A stretch of 64,000 bases of DNA from Gammaproteobacteria bacterium (GTDB lineage: Bacteria > Pseudomonadota > Gammaproteobacteria > Pseudomonadales > Pseudohongiellaceae): contig JAURIJ010000006.1 in the NCBI GenBank assembly GCA_030832825.1, forward strand, positions 57,993-121,992. Direction: 5' to 3'. A program made the position numbers and the translations under genes. Each line of letters starts with the position of its first letter. Position 1 is the stretch's first letter. Below, piece by piece: positions 50,668 to 59,819 of the stretch. The notes beneath the pieces are model-generated. The model searched no databases. It was not told the origin of the DNA and was given only the letters and a program-made list of their open reading frames with translations.

Positions 50668-51846
50668 ATGATCTCTGCACTGATGAGCAACTACGGCAAT
50701 CCCGATCTGGAATTCGAGCGTGGCGAAGGCACCTGGCTGTACACCCCGGGCGGCGAGCGTTACCTCGACTTCACCACGGGCATCGCCGTGAACTGCCTCG
50801 GCCACTGCCATCCCGAGCTGGTGCAGGCGCTGCAGGAGCAGTCCACGCGCATCTGGCACAGCTCCAACCTGTTCCGCATTCCGCAGACAGAGAAACTGGC
50901 TCGACGCCTGGTCGACCACACCTTCGCCGACCGCGTGTTCTTCAGCAACTCCGGCACCGAGGCAGTGGAAGCCGGCTTCAAGATGATGCGTCGCTATCAC
51001 TACAGCCGGGGCGACGCCCAGCGTGTACGCATCATCTCGCTGACCAGCTCCTTCCACGGCCGCACGCTGGCGCCCATCGCCGCGTGCCGCAACCCCGTGC
51101 ACATCGAGGGCTTCCTGACGGGCGATCCGGGCTTCGACCAGGTGCCCTTCGGCGACATCGAGGCCCTGCGCGCCGCCATCACCCCGGCCACCGCCGGCGT
51201 GATCCTGGAGCCCATCCAGGGCGAAGGCGGCATCCGCCTCACGCCCTTCGACTACCTGCGCCAGGTGCGCGAACTGTGCGACGAGCTGGGCATCCTGCTG
51301 ATGTACGACGAAGTGCAGTCCGGCATGGGCCGCTCCGGCTATCTGTATGCCTACATGGCCTCGGGCATTGCGCCGGACCTGCTGGCCTCGGCCAAGGGGC
51401 TGGGCGGCGGTTTCCCGATTGGTGCCTGTCTGTCCACCGAGCGCGTTGCCGCGCCGATGGTGGCCGGCACGCATGGCAGCACTTTCGGCGGCAATCCGCT
51501 GGCCACCGCCGTGGGCAATGCCGTGCTGGACGTGCTGCTGGCGCCGGGTTTCCTCGACGACGCCATGCGCGGCGCCGCGCGCCTGCGTGCCGGACTGGCC
51601 GACCTGATCACGCGCTACCCCGGGGTGATCTCCGAGCAGACGGGACTGGGCTACATGATTGGCTTGAAGTGTGTGATCAGCAACGGGGATTTCATCCACG
51701 CCCTGATGGACGAGCGTGTGCTGGTGGTCAAGGCCGGCGGCAATTCCGTGCGCCTGCTGCCGCCCCTGAATGTCAGCGTTGCCGAGATCGACATCGCCCT
51801 CGGCACACTTCAGCGCGTCTGCGAGCGCCTGGCGACGGCAGGCTGA
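50668..51846 (+). CDS. argD: Acetylornithine/succinyldiaminopimelate-type aminotransferase (class III)
   Basis: [92 protein letters not shown]. Confidence 0.9.
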   Translation: MISALMSNYGNPDLEFERGEGTWLYTPGGERYLDFTTGIAVNCLGHCHPELVQALQEQSTRIWHSSNLFRIPQTEKLARRLVDHTFADRVFFSNSGTEAVEAGFKMMRRYHYSRGDAQRVRIISLTSSFHGRTLAPIAACRNPVHIEGFLTGDPGFDQVPFGDIEALRAAITPATAGVILEPIQGEGGIRLTPFDYLRQVRELCDELGILLMYDEVQSGMGRSGYLYAYMASGIAPDLLASAKGLGGGFPIGACLSTERVAAPMVAGTHGSTFGGNPLATAVGNAVLDVLLAPGFLDDAMRGAARLRAGLADLITRYPGVISEQTGLGYMIGLKCVISNGDFIHALMDERVLVVKAGGNSVRLLPPLNVSVAEIDIALGTLQRVCERLATAG

Positions 51847-51870
51847 GCGCCAGCCTCACGCGGCGCCCGG

Positions 51871-52179
51871 CTACCAGCCGCCGTCCTGAAAGTCCTTCCA
51901 GGCCTCGTAGCCACCGTCCAGGCTGCAGGCCTGCTCGAAGCCCTGCTCGGAGAAATAGGCCGCCGCACCCTGACTGGCATTGCCGTGATAGCAGCAGACG
52001 ATCAGCGGCTTGCTGCGATCGTTGGCCGCGATGAACTCGTCGACATTGTCGGCGGTGATGTGAACGGCCCCCTCGATGCTGCCTGCGGCGAAGGAGTGGG
52101 CATCGCGAATGTCCACCACTCGGGCGCCTTCTGCCAGCATGCCGGCGGCCTGTTCTGCACTGATCCTGATCACGCTCAT
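51871..52179 (-). CDS. glpE: Thiosulfate sulfurtransferase GlpE (single rhodanese domain)
   Basis: RVVDIRDAHSFAAGSIEGAVHI, LIVCCYHGNASQGAAAYFSEQGFEQACSLDGGYEAW. Confidence 0.93.
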   Translation of the reverse strand: MSVIRISAEQAAGMLAEGARVVDIRDAHSFAAGSIEGAVHITADNVDEFIAANDRSKPLIVCCYHGNASQGAAAYFSEQGFEQACSLDGGYEAWKDFQDGGW

Positions 52180-52277
52180 GCGTGCCTCCTGTGTCTGTTG
52201 GGTGCCTTGGCGGCACCTGTCAAAAGTCTTACCATGCCGGCTCGCCACCCCGGCCTCACTTTTCCACGGGCTTCGCC

Positions 52278-52520
52278 ATGTCTGCCAGCAACCGTTCTTT
52301 CCTGATCTGGAACCAGGTCCTCTTCGCCGCCGAGGCCATCGAGGAGGCACCCCAGGCCGAGGCGCGCCGTATCGCACAGGAGAAACTGGCGACGCTGGCG
52401 GAAGCCTTCGGGGAAGAGGCCGATCCGGTGGAGAACTTCGAAGCCTTCGTGATGCTGCGCCTGTGCGATGCCCTGCAGCGCTGCGTGCAGCCGGACGCCG
52501 AACCCCCCGCCGCCGACTGA
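52278..52520 (+). CDS. Small conserved-looking hypothetical protein (80 aa)
   Basis: MSASNRSFLIWNQVLFAAEAIEEAPQAEARRIAQEKLATLAEAFGEEADPVENFEAFVMLRLCDALQRCVQPDAE; fills the gap between glpE and mtnC; no family recognised. Confidence 0.55.
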   Translation: MSASNRSFLIWNQVLFAAEAIEEAPQAEARRIAQEKLATLAEAFGEEADPVENFEAFVMLRLCDALQRCVQPDAEPPAAD

Positions 52521-52530
52521 GCCCGGCGCC

Positions 52531-53235
52531 CTACTCCAGCTCGATCTCCCCGAACTGCGTCACCACCGGGTGTGGCGACTTCAGCCGGACCCGCGCCGGG
52601 TCGAGCGAGGTATCCTGCGGGCGGATCACCCAAGTGGTCTTCAGCCCGGCCTGCGCCGCCGCATCCAGTTCGGTGCGATCATCCGAGACGTACAGCACAC
52701 GCTGGGGCGGCAGGGCGATGGCCTCGGCAATGCGCGCATAGGACTGCGGATCATCCTTCGGCCCGAGCGTGGAATCGTAGTGGCCGGAGAACAGCAGGCG
52801 CATGTCGCCCGCCGTGGAATAGCGGTAGAACAGCTGCTGCGCCTTCACCGACTCGCGGGAATACACGTACAGATTGCGCTCCTCCTGCTGCCAGCGCTGC
52901 AGCACCTCGGACACGTCAGGGTATACATGGGCCTGGAACATGCCCTGCTTGTAGGCTTTCTCCCAGACCATGCCCTGCAGCGTCTTCAGCTCCGTGACGG
53001 GCTCTTCGTCCCGGATCCACTGCTGCAGCACGCGAATGATGCCCTCGACGTTTTGCAGCGGGATGTGCGTCCTGTCGCTGAGCTTGACCAGCGTGCGCAT
53101 CACGTCACGCTCTTCCGGGTGCTCGCGGACAAAGGCGGCGATGTGTTTCAGGGAATATGGCATGAGCACATCGTGATGGAACCCCGAGCCACCGGTGGTC
53201 CCTTCAATGTCTGTGACAATGGCGGCAATCTTCAT
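52531..53235 (-). CDS. mtnC: Enolase-phosphatase E1 (HAD superfamily, methionine salvage)
   Basis: IAAIVTDIEGTTG, YVYSRESVKAQQLFYRYSTAGDMRLLFSGHYDSTLGPKDDPQSYARIA, VLYVSDDRTELDAA. Confidence 0.85.
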   Translation of the reverse strand: MKIAAIVTDIEGTTGGSGFHHDVLMPYSLKHIAAFVREHPEERDVMRTLVKLSDRTHIPLQNVEGIIRVLQQWIRDEEPVTELKTLQGMVWEKAYKQGMFQAHVYPDVSEVLQRWQQEERNLYVYSRESVKAQQLFYRYSTAGDMRLLFSGHYDSTLGPKDDPQSYARIAEAIALPPQRVLYVSDDRTELDAAAQAGLKTTWVIRPQDTSLDPARVRLKSPHPVVTQFGEIELE

Positions 53236-53349
53236 CAAGTCTCCGAACGCGAACAGCACTCTTCTGTGGCCTCCTTTGCGGCCTTGCAGCAGCAGGCAAG
53301 CAGGAATCGCGCGATGCCCCCCGAAAAGGCGGCGGATTATAGCCCGATC

Positions 53350-54537
53350 TCACTCGATCCTGCACACCAGCCCTTTCAGATAAAGGCTTTCCGGGAACGG
53401 CAGCCCCACCGGATGATCGGCCGACTGGTGCATGTAGTGCAGGATTTGCCCACTGCGTCCGGCATCCAGCACGGCGTCGGCTGTGATCTTCTGGAACAGC
53501 GGCAGGTCGATCGCCCCTGAGCACGAGAACGTGAACAGCAGTCCTCCCGGCTGCAGCAGCGCCGCCCCCTGCAGCGCGATGTCCTTGTAGGCCCGCGCCG
53601 CACGCTGGAACTGCGCCTTGGTCTCGGCGAACTTGGGCGGGTCCAGCACCACGATGTCGAAGCGCCGGCCGCTCTGTTTCAGCTCGCGCAGATACTCGAA
53701 GGCATTGGCACAGTGCAGGTCGCAGGCAGACGGGTCAAAGCCATTGCGTTCGAAATTCGCGGCCGCGAGTTCGAGCGAGGGGGCCGACGAGTCCACGTTG
53801 AGCACATGGGCCGCCCTGCCCTGCAGAGCGGCGATACCAAAACCGCCCGTATAGGCAAAACAGTTCAGCACACGCTGCCCGGCAGACATGCGGCGCAGCA
53901 GCTCGCGATTGTCGAACTGGTCCAGGTAGAAGCCCGTCTTGTGCCCGTGGGCCACACTCAGGCCATAGATACGGCCATTCTCGTTGATTTCCAAGAGCTC
54001 CGGCGGCTCTTCGCCCCACAGCAGCCCTTGCGCCGAAGGCAACCCTTCACGCTGACGCACGCTGGCCTCGGAGCGCTCGTAGATGCCGCGACAGAGCAGC
54101 AGGCGCTGCAGCGCGGCAACGATCTCGGCCTTCCAGGCATCCACGCCGGTGCACTGGAACTGGCACACGAGGAAATCCCCGTAGCGATCCACGACCAGGC
54201 CCGGCAGCTCATCGGCCTCGCCGTAGACCAGGCGGCAGCCGGTGCGCTGCGGGTCGTCCAGCATGGCGCGCCGGCGTTCGATGGCGGCGGCCAGGCGCCG
54301 CGCGAAGAAGTCGGCGTCGATGCGCTCATCGGCATCGAAGGTCCACATGCGGGCGCGGATCTGGGAACTGGGGGACCAGGCCGCCAGGCCCAGAACACGC
54401 CCGTCGGCGGCGAGCACGCGCACGGTCTCGCCGGGGGCTGCAGAGCCCGCCAGGCGGTCGATGGCGCCGGAGAATATCCAGGGGTGACGGCGCAGGAGGG
54501 AGGACTCCCGGCCCTTGTTCAGATGCAGTGTCTTCAT
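53350..54537 (-). CDS. rlmI: Class I SAM-dependent rRNA methyltransferase (RlmI family)
   Basis: MKTLHLNKGRESSLLRRHPWIFSGAI (PUA), VLNCFAYTGGFGIAALQG, FDIVVLDPPKFAETKAQFQRAARAYKDIALQG. Confidence 0.92.
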   Translation of the reverse strand: MKTLHLNKGRESSLLRRHPWIFSGAIDRLAGSAAPGETVRVLAADGRVLGLAAWSPSSQIRARMWTFDADERIDADFFARRLAAAIERRRAMLDDPQRTGCRLVYGEADELPGLVVDRYGDFLVCQFQCTGVDAWKAEIVAALQRLLLCRGIYERSEASVRQREGLPSAQGLLWGEEPPELLEINENGRIYGLSVAHGHKTGFYLDQFDNRELLRRMSAGQRVLNCFAYTGGFGIAALQGRAAHVLNVDSSAPSLELAAANFERNGFDPSACDLHCANAFEYLRELKQSGRRFDIVVLDPPKFAETKAQFQRAARAYKDIALQGAALLQPGGLLFTFSCSGAIDLPLFQKITADAVLDAGRSGQILHYMHQSADHPVGLPFPESLYLKGLVCRIE

Positions 54538-54629
54538 GTGTGGCGTCGACGTCGTGAGCGTGCGTGTCCGGGGCTGGTGGAAGAACGTGCGTGCGAGACG
54601 CAAGGCGGCTGGCAGACGAGGCGGCGATT

Positions 54630-55478
54630 CTACCCGGTTTGCCCGTCGGCACATAGCCGCCGCGCCAGCACATGCTGGTAGCGCCCCAGCGCCCGGTAAG
54701 GCTCCTGGCGGGCCAGCTCCAGTTCCAGCGCCAGCAGCTGCGCCTCGGGCATGGCACGCCCTTCCGGGGTCAGCAGCAGATCATGGAAGACGCGAATGCC
54801 GCTGTGACACAGCCGCTGCCAGCCGCCCTCGTCCAGCCAGCGCAGCACCTCGTTCGGCTCCAGCGGACGCGTGGGCGTGAGACTGCCGGCACTGGGCACG
54901 AAGTCGGCATCCAGGATCGGCGGGCGGCGCCCGCGCAGCAGGTTCTTCATGATGAGCCCGTGGCGATTGTAGAAGCTCAGCGACAGCAGGCCGTCACAGC
55001 GCACGAGGGTGCGCAGGGCCCCCAGCAGCCCGGGCTGATCGGCCACCCACTCCAGCACGGAATGGCACAGCACCAGATCATAGGGCTCACGCTGCCCGGC
55101 AGCGACTTCGGCGGCCAGCGTCTGTATGGAACAGTGCCGCCACTCCACCGTGTCAAGCTGCAGGGCCGTGGCTTGCTCGCGCGCCAGACTCAGCATTTGC
55201 TCGGAGATGTCGCACAGGGTCAGGGCATGGCCGGAGGCGGCGATCTGCAGGCCGAACTGGCCCTGTCCTCCTCCGGCATCCAGCACGCGCAATGGCCTGA
55301 CACCCGCCGGCGCCAGCGCCTGGGGCAGTGCCTCGAGCAGGTCGCGACGCAGCACGGCCAGGCGTACGGCGCCCTTCAGTCCGCCATAGACATTGCGGGC
55401 GAAGCGCGGTGCCAGATCGTCGAAATTGCGGTCGGTGTCGAAACTGACCGGCGTGCGTCGGCGGCCTGGGCTGCTCAA
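54630..55478 (-). CDS. cmoM: tRNA 5-carboxymethoxyuridine methyltransferase CmoM-like
   Basis: LRVLDAGGGQGQFGLQIAASGH, DLVLCHSVLEWVADQPGLLGAL, LSLSFYNRHGLIMKNLLRG. Confidence 0.88.
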   Translation of the reverse strand: MSSPGRRRTPVSFDTDRNFDDLAPRFARNVYGGLKGAVRLAVLRRDLLEALPQALAPAGVRPLRVLDAGGGQGQFGLQIAASGHALTLCDISEQMLSLAREQATALQLDTVEWRHCSIQTLAAEVAAGQREPYDLVLCHSVLEWVADQPGLLGALRTLVRCDGLLSLSFYNRHGLIMKNLLRGRRPPILDADFVPSAGSLTPTRPLEPNEVLRWLDEGGWQRLCHSGIRVFHDLLLTPEGRAMPEAQLLALELELARQEPYRALGRYQHVLARRLCADGQTG

Positions 55479-58369
55479 TTCACCACGGCCCCGGTGGCAT
55501 CCAGCTCCACGAGGGGATAGCCGAGCTGCGCCAGCTCCTCGCCGATCACGGCCTTGTCCCCCACCACCAGCAGGATCATGCGCTCGAAGGGCAGGCGCTC
55601 GCGCGCCAGAGTGTTGATCTCCTCGCGGCTGATGCTGTCGATGATGCGGCTCTGCTCGTCGACGAAGTCGGGCGCCAGCCCGTACTCGATGATGCGGCCC
55701 AGGAACCCCGCCTTCTGCGTGGGCGTCTCGAAGTTCAACGCATCGCGCTGGCCCACGGCGGCACGGGTGAAGGCCAGTTCCTCGTCGGTGATGCCGCTGT
55801 CACGGAACTGCGTGATCTCGTTGACGAACTGGCGCACCGAGTCGGCCGTGCTGTCCATGCGCACGCTGGCGGCGGCGGTGAACGGGCCCGGAATGCTGGT
55901 GCTGGAGAAGCCGCTGCGCGCGCCGTAGGTGTAGCCCTTGTCCTCGCGCAGATTCAGGTTGATGCGGCTGCTGAAGGCGCCGCCCAGCACATAGTTCATC
56001 AGCGAGGACTTGAAGTAGTCGCCGGTGGCATCCCAGGGCATGTCGGTGACATAGCCGATGCGGATCTCGGACTGCGCCGCCCCGAGCTTGTCCACCAGAT
56101 ACAGCGTGTTGCCCGCATGTTCGGGCAGCGGCGGCTGCTCGCGCAGGGCCGGAGCCTCGCGTGGAAGGACATCGAGGAAGCTCAGGGCCGGCAGCAGCGT
56201 CGCCTCGTCCACATCGCCCACCGCCACGATCTGCAATGCACCAGTGGCCAGGGCCTGCTGACGGAAGGCCTCGACATCCGCCAGCGTCAGCGCCTCCAGC
56301 GTCTCGACCGTGCCGTTCACCGGCGTGGCGAAGGCATGCGCCTGCCCGTGCAGCAGTCCGTCGAAGACGAGATCGGCGATGGCGCTGGGCTGTTCGCGAT
56401 TGGCCTGCAGGGATTCGATCTGCTGGCGGCGCAGGCGGTCGAGGTCGGCCTCGGTGAAGGCCGGCTGCAGCAGGCGCTGCTCCAGCAGGGCCAGGGTCGG
56501 CGCCAGATTGCGACTCAGCGCATTGACGCTGACCTGCAGGTTCTCGCGGGCGGCGGTCACGCTGATGCGGCTGCCCAGCTTCTGCAGCTCGGCCTCGAAA
56601 GCCTCGGCGCTCAGCTGCTGCGTGCCCTCGTTGAGCAGACTCGCCGTCAGCCGTGCCAGCCCCCAGGTGCGCTCGTCGTTGAGCAGATGCCCGCCGCGAA
56701 ACACCAGACGCAGGGTCACGCTGGGAATCTCGTCGCTCTGGGTGCCGATGATCTGAGCGCCATTGGCCAGGGTCTGCTGCCAGAACGGCGGCACTTCCAC
56801 CAGTGGCGTCTGCCCTGCCCCCGGCCGCACGCTGCGATCGAAGCTGTCGCTCACCGGGCGCGGTTCCAGATCATCGAGCTCGGACGAGGTCACGCGCAGC
56901 GCCGGCGTGGGCACATAGGAATCGGGCTTGCTGGGCGCGACCCCCTCCTCGCGAGTCAGCACGCTGAGCACCACCGCCGGCTGGTCCTGGAGGTACCGGG
57001 TGAACACGCGCAGCACATCTTCCTTGGTCAATGCCCGCACGGCCTCGAGTTCCTGCGGCAGGAAGTTCGGGTTGTCCAGCAGATAGTCGTAGAGCGCCAG
57101 CCGCGACGCCTTGCCCTGCACACTCTCCAGCGCATTGATCAGGCTCGCCTCGGTCTGGCCCTTGAAAGTCTCCAGGTGCTCGTCGGTGATGTCCTCGGCA
57201 GCGAAGTCGGCCACGATGGCGCGCATGTCGGCCTCGAACTGCGCCAGATCGGCGCCGGGGAAAGGTTGCACCTCCAGACTGAACATGCCGCCCAGCTCCT
57301 GCGAGCCATTGGAGGCACTGGCATCGAGCGCCCGATTGCTCAGCACGAACTGTTGATAGAACAAAGAGTTGCGGCCTTCTCCTAGAATATTCGCGAGGGC
57401 CTGCAGCGGCACTCGGTCGGGGTGGGAGTACGGCACGCTGGGGAAGGCCATCACCAGCAGCGGGAAGCGCACGTTCTGATCCACGTAGGACACATGGCGA
57501 TCGGAGTCCAGCACGACCGGCTGCGGCACAGCGCGCTCCACGGCCGGGCCGGTGGGAATGCTGCCGAAGTACTTGTCGATCATGGCCAGGGTGGCGGCCT
57601 CGTCGAGATTGCCGGCCACGATCAGCGTGGCGTTGTTCGGGCCGTACCAGCGCAGGAAGAAGTGGCGCAGATCCTCCAGGGTGGCAGCGTCCAGATCCGC
57701 CGGATAACCAATCACCGGCCAGGAATACGGGTGGCCGCCTGGATACATGGCGGCAATCAGACTCTCATAGACACGGCCGTAGGGGCGGTTCTCGACATTC
57801 TGTCCGCGCTCGTTCTTCACCGTGTCGCGCTGAATCTCGAACTTCTCCTGGGTCACGGCTTCCAGCAGGAAGCCCATGCGGTCGGCCTCCAGCCACAGAA
57901 TGGTCTCGAGCTGGTTGGCGGGCACGGTCTGGAAGTAGTTCGTGCGATCGGTGCTGGTGGAGCCGTTCAGCGTGCCGCCAGCCTCGGTGACGATCTGGAA
58001 ATGGGCGTCGTCGCCGACATTGGCGGAGCCCTGGAACATCATGTGCTCGAAGAAGTGGGCGAAGCCGGAACGCTGGGGCTCCTCCCGGGCGGAGCCGACG
58101 TGGTAAGTGATGTTGACATGCACCAGCGGGTCGGAATCATCCTCGTGCAGCAGCACGGTCAGGCCGTTGGGGTGCACGTACTTGCGGTAGGGAATGAGGA
58201 TCTCGTCGCCGGCGCGGGTGATGGTTTCGGCAAGCGTCCAGGGGCTGCTGGCGGCAGGGGCAGCGGCCGTGCCGGCAGACGCGTCGGGGGCAGCGGGTGC
58301 GGCAGGACCAGGGTCGGAACAGGCGGCAAGCACGAGACTGAGAACGAAGAGGAAGAAGATGCGCAACAT
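55475..58369 (-). CDS. M16 family zinc metallopeptidase (two M16 repeats), lipoprotein
   Basis: Lipobox LVLAAC; HFFEHMMFQGSANV (HxxEH); second repeat LNLREDKGYTYGARSGF. Confidence 0.92.
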   Translation of the reverse strand: MLRIFFLFVLSLVLAACSDPGPAAPAAPDASAGTAAAPAASSPWTLAETITRAGDEILIPYRKYVHPNGLTVLLHEDDSDPLVHVNITYHVGSAREEPQRSGFAHFFEHMMFQGSANVGDDAHFQIVTEAGGTLNGSTSTDRTNYFQTVPANQLETILWLEADRMGFLLEAVTQEKFEIQRDTVKNERGQNVENRPYGRVYESLIAAMYPGGHPYSWPVIGYPADLDAATLEDLRHFFLRWYGPNNATLIVAGNLDEAATLAMIDKYFGSIPTGPAVERAVPQPVVLDSDRHVSYVDQNVRFPLLVMAFPSVPYSHPDRVPLQALANILGEGRNSLFYQQFVLSNRALDASASNGSQELGGMFSLEVQPFPGADLAQFEADMRAIVADFAAEDITDEHLETFKGQTEASLINALESVQGKASRLALYDYLLDNPNFLPQELEAVRALTKEDVLRVFTRYLQDQPAVVLSVLTREEGVAPSKPDSYVPTPALRVTSSELDDLEPRPVSDSFDRSVRPGAGQTPLVEVPPFWQQTLANGAQIIGTQSDEIPSVTLRLVFRGGHLLNDERTWGLARLTASLLNEGTQQLSAEAFEAELQKLGSRISVTAARENLQVSVNALSRNLAPTLALLEQRLLQPAFTEADLDRLRRQQIESLQANREQPSAIADLVFDGLLHGQAHAFATPVNGTVETLEALTLADVEAFRQQALATGALQIVAVGDVDEATLLPALSFLDVLPREAPALREQPPLPEHAGNTLYLVDKLGAAQSEIRIGYVTDMPWDATGDYFKSSLMNYVLGGAFSSRINLNLREDKGYTYGARSGFSSTSIPGPFTAAASVRMDSTADSVRQFVNEITQFRDSGITDEELAFTRAAVGQRDALNFETPTQKAGFLGRIIEYGLAPDFVDEQSRIIDSISREEINTLARERLPFERMILLVVGDKAVIGEELAQLGYPLVELDATGAVVN

Positions 58370-58442
58370 GGGGACCTCGCGAATGGACTGTCGGGGTTTA
58401 TAGCCTGCCGGTTGGAAAAACACCAGCCGACGTGCAAGCAAG

Positions 58443-58469
58443 TCCTGTGGGAGCGGGCTTGCCCGCGAA
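58443..58469. repeat. REP-like palindromic unit
   Basis: TCCTGTGGGAGCGGGCTTGCCCGCGAA with internal GCGGGC-TT-GCCCGC; resembles Pseudomonas-type REP sequences. Confidence 0.6.
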
Positions 58470-58486
58470 CCGAGCACTGAAGCTGG

Positions 58487-58648
58487 CCCTGCGGCCTGGG
58501 AGCGAGTTTGCAGACACGCTGCAAGTACGTCCCTGTAAGCTCGGCGCCCGCCATCCGACCGCCATGGATGGCGGGAGTGCCGGAAATGCAGGAGCATTTT
58601 TCGGCCCTGGCGGGCGACGGTCTGCAAACTCGCTCCCAGGCCACAGGG
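58487..58648. repeat. Structured palindromic element E1 (outer 29-nt arms, 28/29 paired, two internal hairpins)
   Basis: Arms 58487-58515 and 58620-58648 (23-nt perfect block GGCCTGGGAGCGAGTTTGCAGAC); inner CCCGCCATCC/GGATGGCGGG (58547-58575) and GCCGGAAATGC/GCATTTTTCGGC (58579-58605). Confidence 0.85.
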
Positions 58649-58806
58649 CTCAAGTCCAGTGGCATCGACCAGACTCGTCTCGGCAACTTCTTACTTGTCG
58701 TTATGTCTTGTGCGGACGTTACAGCGGCACCGGATGTCGTGGTGGCACCGGTTTTCCCTTGGTTATCACCCAAGAGGAGTTGTAGAGATCGCTGGCAGTG
58801 GACAAA

Positions 58807-58921
58807 GGGGCTGTCCTCGGCCTGCTCGTCGGCGGACCGTTGGCCGCCCGGACGGCGGCCAGCGAGCCCCCAGGGATGGGTTCACGGCGTGTCCGCAGAC
58901 GAGCAGGCCGAGGGCAGCCCC
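58807..58921. repeat. Structured palindromic element E2 (outer 31-nt arms, 29/31 paired, inner hairpin)
   Basis: Arms 58807-58837 and 58891-58921; inner GTTGGCCGCC/CGGAC/GGCGGCCAGC (58839-58863). Confidence 0.85.
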
Positions 58922-58949
58922 GAATTCGGAGTGCAAAAACCGGCAACCC

Positions 58950-59810
58950 TTATCCCCGCCGCAACACCAACCACAACGCCACCACCGTCAGCGCCGTGCC
59001 CAGCAGCGTCGTCAGCGTGATCGGTTCCGCGAACAGCCCCCAGGCCATCAGCGCCGTCACCGGCGGCGTCAGGTACATGTAGGACGCCACCTGCGTCGCC
59101 GCGCCCTCGCGAATCATCATGAACAGCAGCGAGATCGCCCCGATGGAGAGCGCGAAGATCGACCACAGCAGCGCCGCCACCACCGTCGGCTGCCAGTCCA
59201 CCACCCGCGTCTCGAAGGCGAACATCAGCGGCAGACACACCAGCGCCGAAGCGCCGAACTGCAGCACCGAGCCCGCACGCAGGTCGAACTGCGGACAGAA
59301 ACGCTTCTGGTAGAGCGTGCCCGCCGTGATGCTGAACAGCGCCAGCACGCACAGCAGCAGACTCGTGGCCGTCAGGCCGATCAGCGAGAACTTGGCCATC
59401 ACCACCAGGCCCACGCCGCCCAGCCCGGCCAGCAGCCCCAGCCATTGCCGGCCACTCACCCGCTCCGCCACCATGGCGCCCAGCCAGGCGGTGAGAATCG
59501 GCTGCAACCCCACAATCAGGGACGACAGACTCGCCGACATGCCCAGCTTGATCGCCGCCCAGACGCCACCCAGATAGCCCGCCTGCAGCAACACGCCGGC
59601 CAGCGCGATGTGCGCCATCTGCCTGGGTGCCGGCCACTGCACGCGCGCCAGCAGGCACAGCGGGAGCATGATCAGGAGCACGCCGCTGAAGCGCAGGAAC
59701 AGGAAGGTCATGGGCTCGGCATGAGGCATGCCGTAGCGCGCCACGATGAAGCCCGTGCTCCAGATGAACACGAAGACGAAGGGAATCAGACGCCGCTGCT
59801 GTTCCGACAT
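58950..59810 (-). CDS. EamA (DMT superfamily) transporter
   Basis: Ten hydrophobic segments; LIPFVFVFIWSTGFIVARYGMP..EPMTFLFLRF; two EamA repeats. Confidence 0.88.
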   Translation of the reverse strand: MSEQQRRLIPFVFVFIWSTGFIVARYGMPHAEPMTFLFLRFSGVLLIMLPLCLLARVQWPAPRQMAHIALAGVLLQAGYLGGVWAAIKLGMSASLSSLIVGLQPILTAWLGAMVAERVSGRQWLGLLAGLGGVGLVVMAKFSLIGLTATSLLLCVLALFSITAGTLYQKRFCPQFDLRAGSVLQFGASALVCLPLMFAFETRVVDWQPTVVAALLWSIFALSIGAISLLFMMIREGAATQVASYMYLTPPVTALMAWGLFAEPITLTTLLGTALTVVALWLVLRRG

Positions 59811-59819
59811 GGCGGGAAC

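Noticed and set aside
58487-58921. Integron attC sites as an explanation for E1/E2
   Set aside because: No RYYYAAC/GTTRRRY core sites at the arm ends, and no cassette-like ORFs or integron integrase adjacent.
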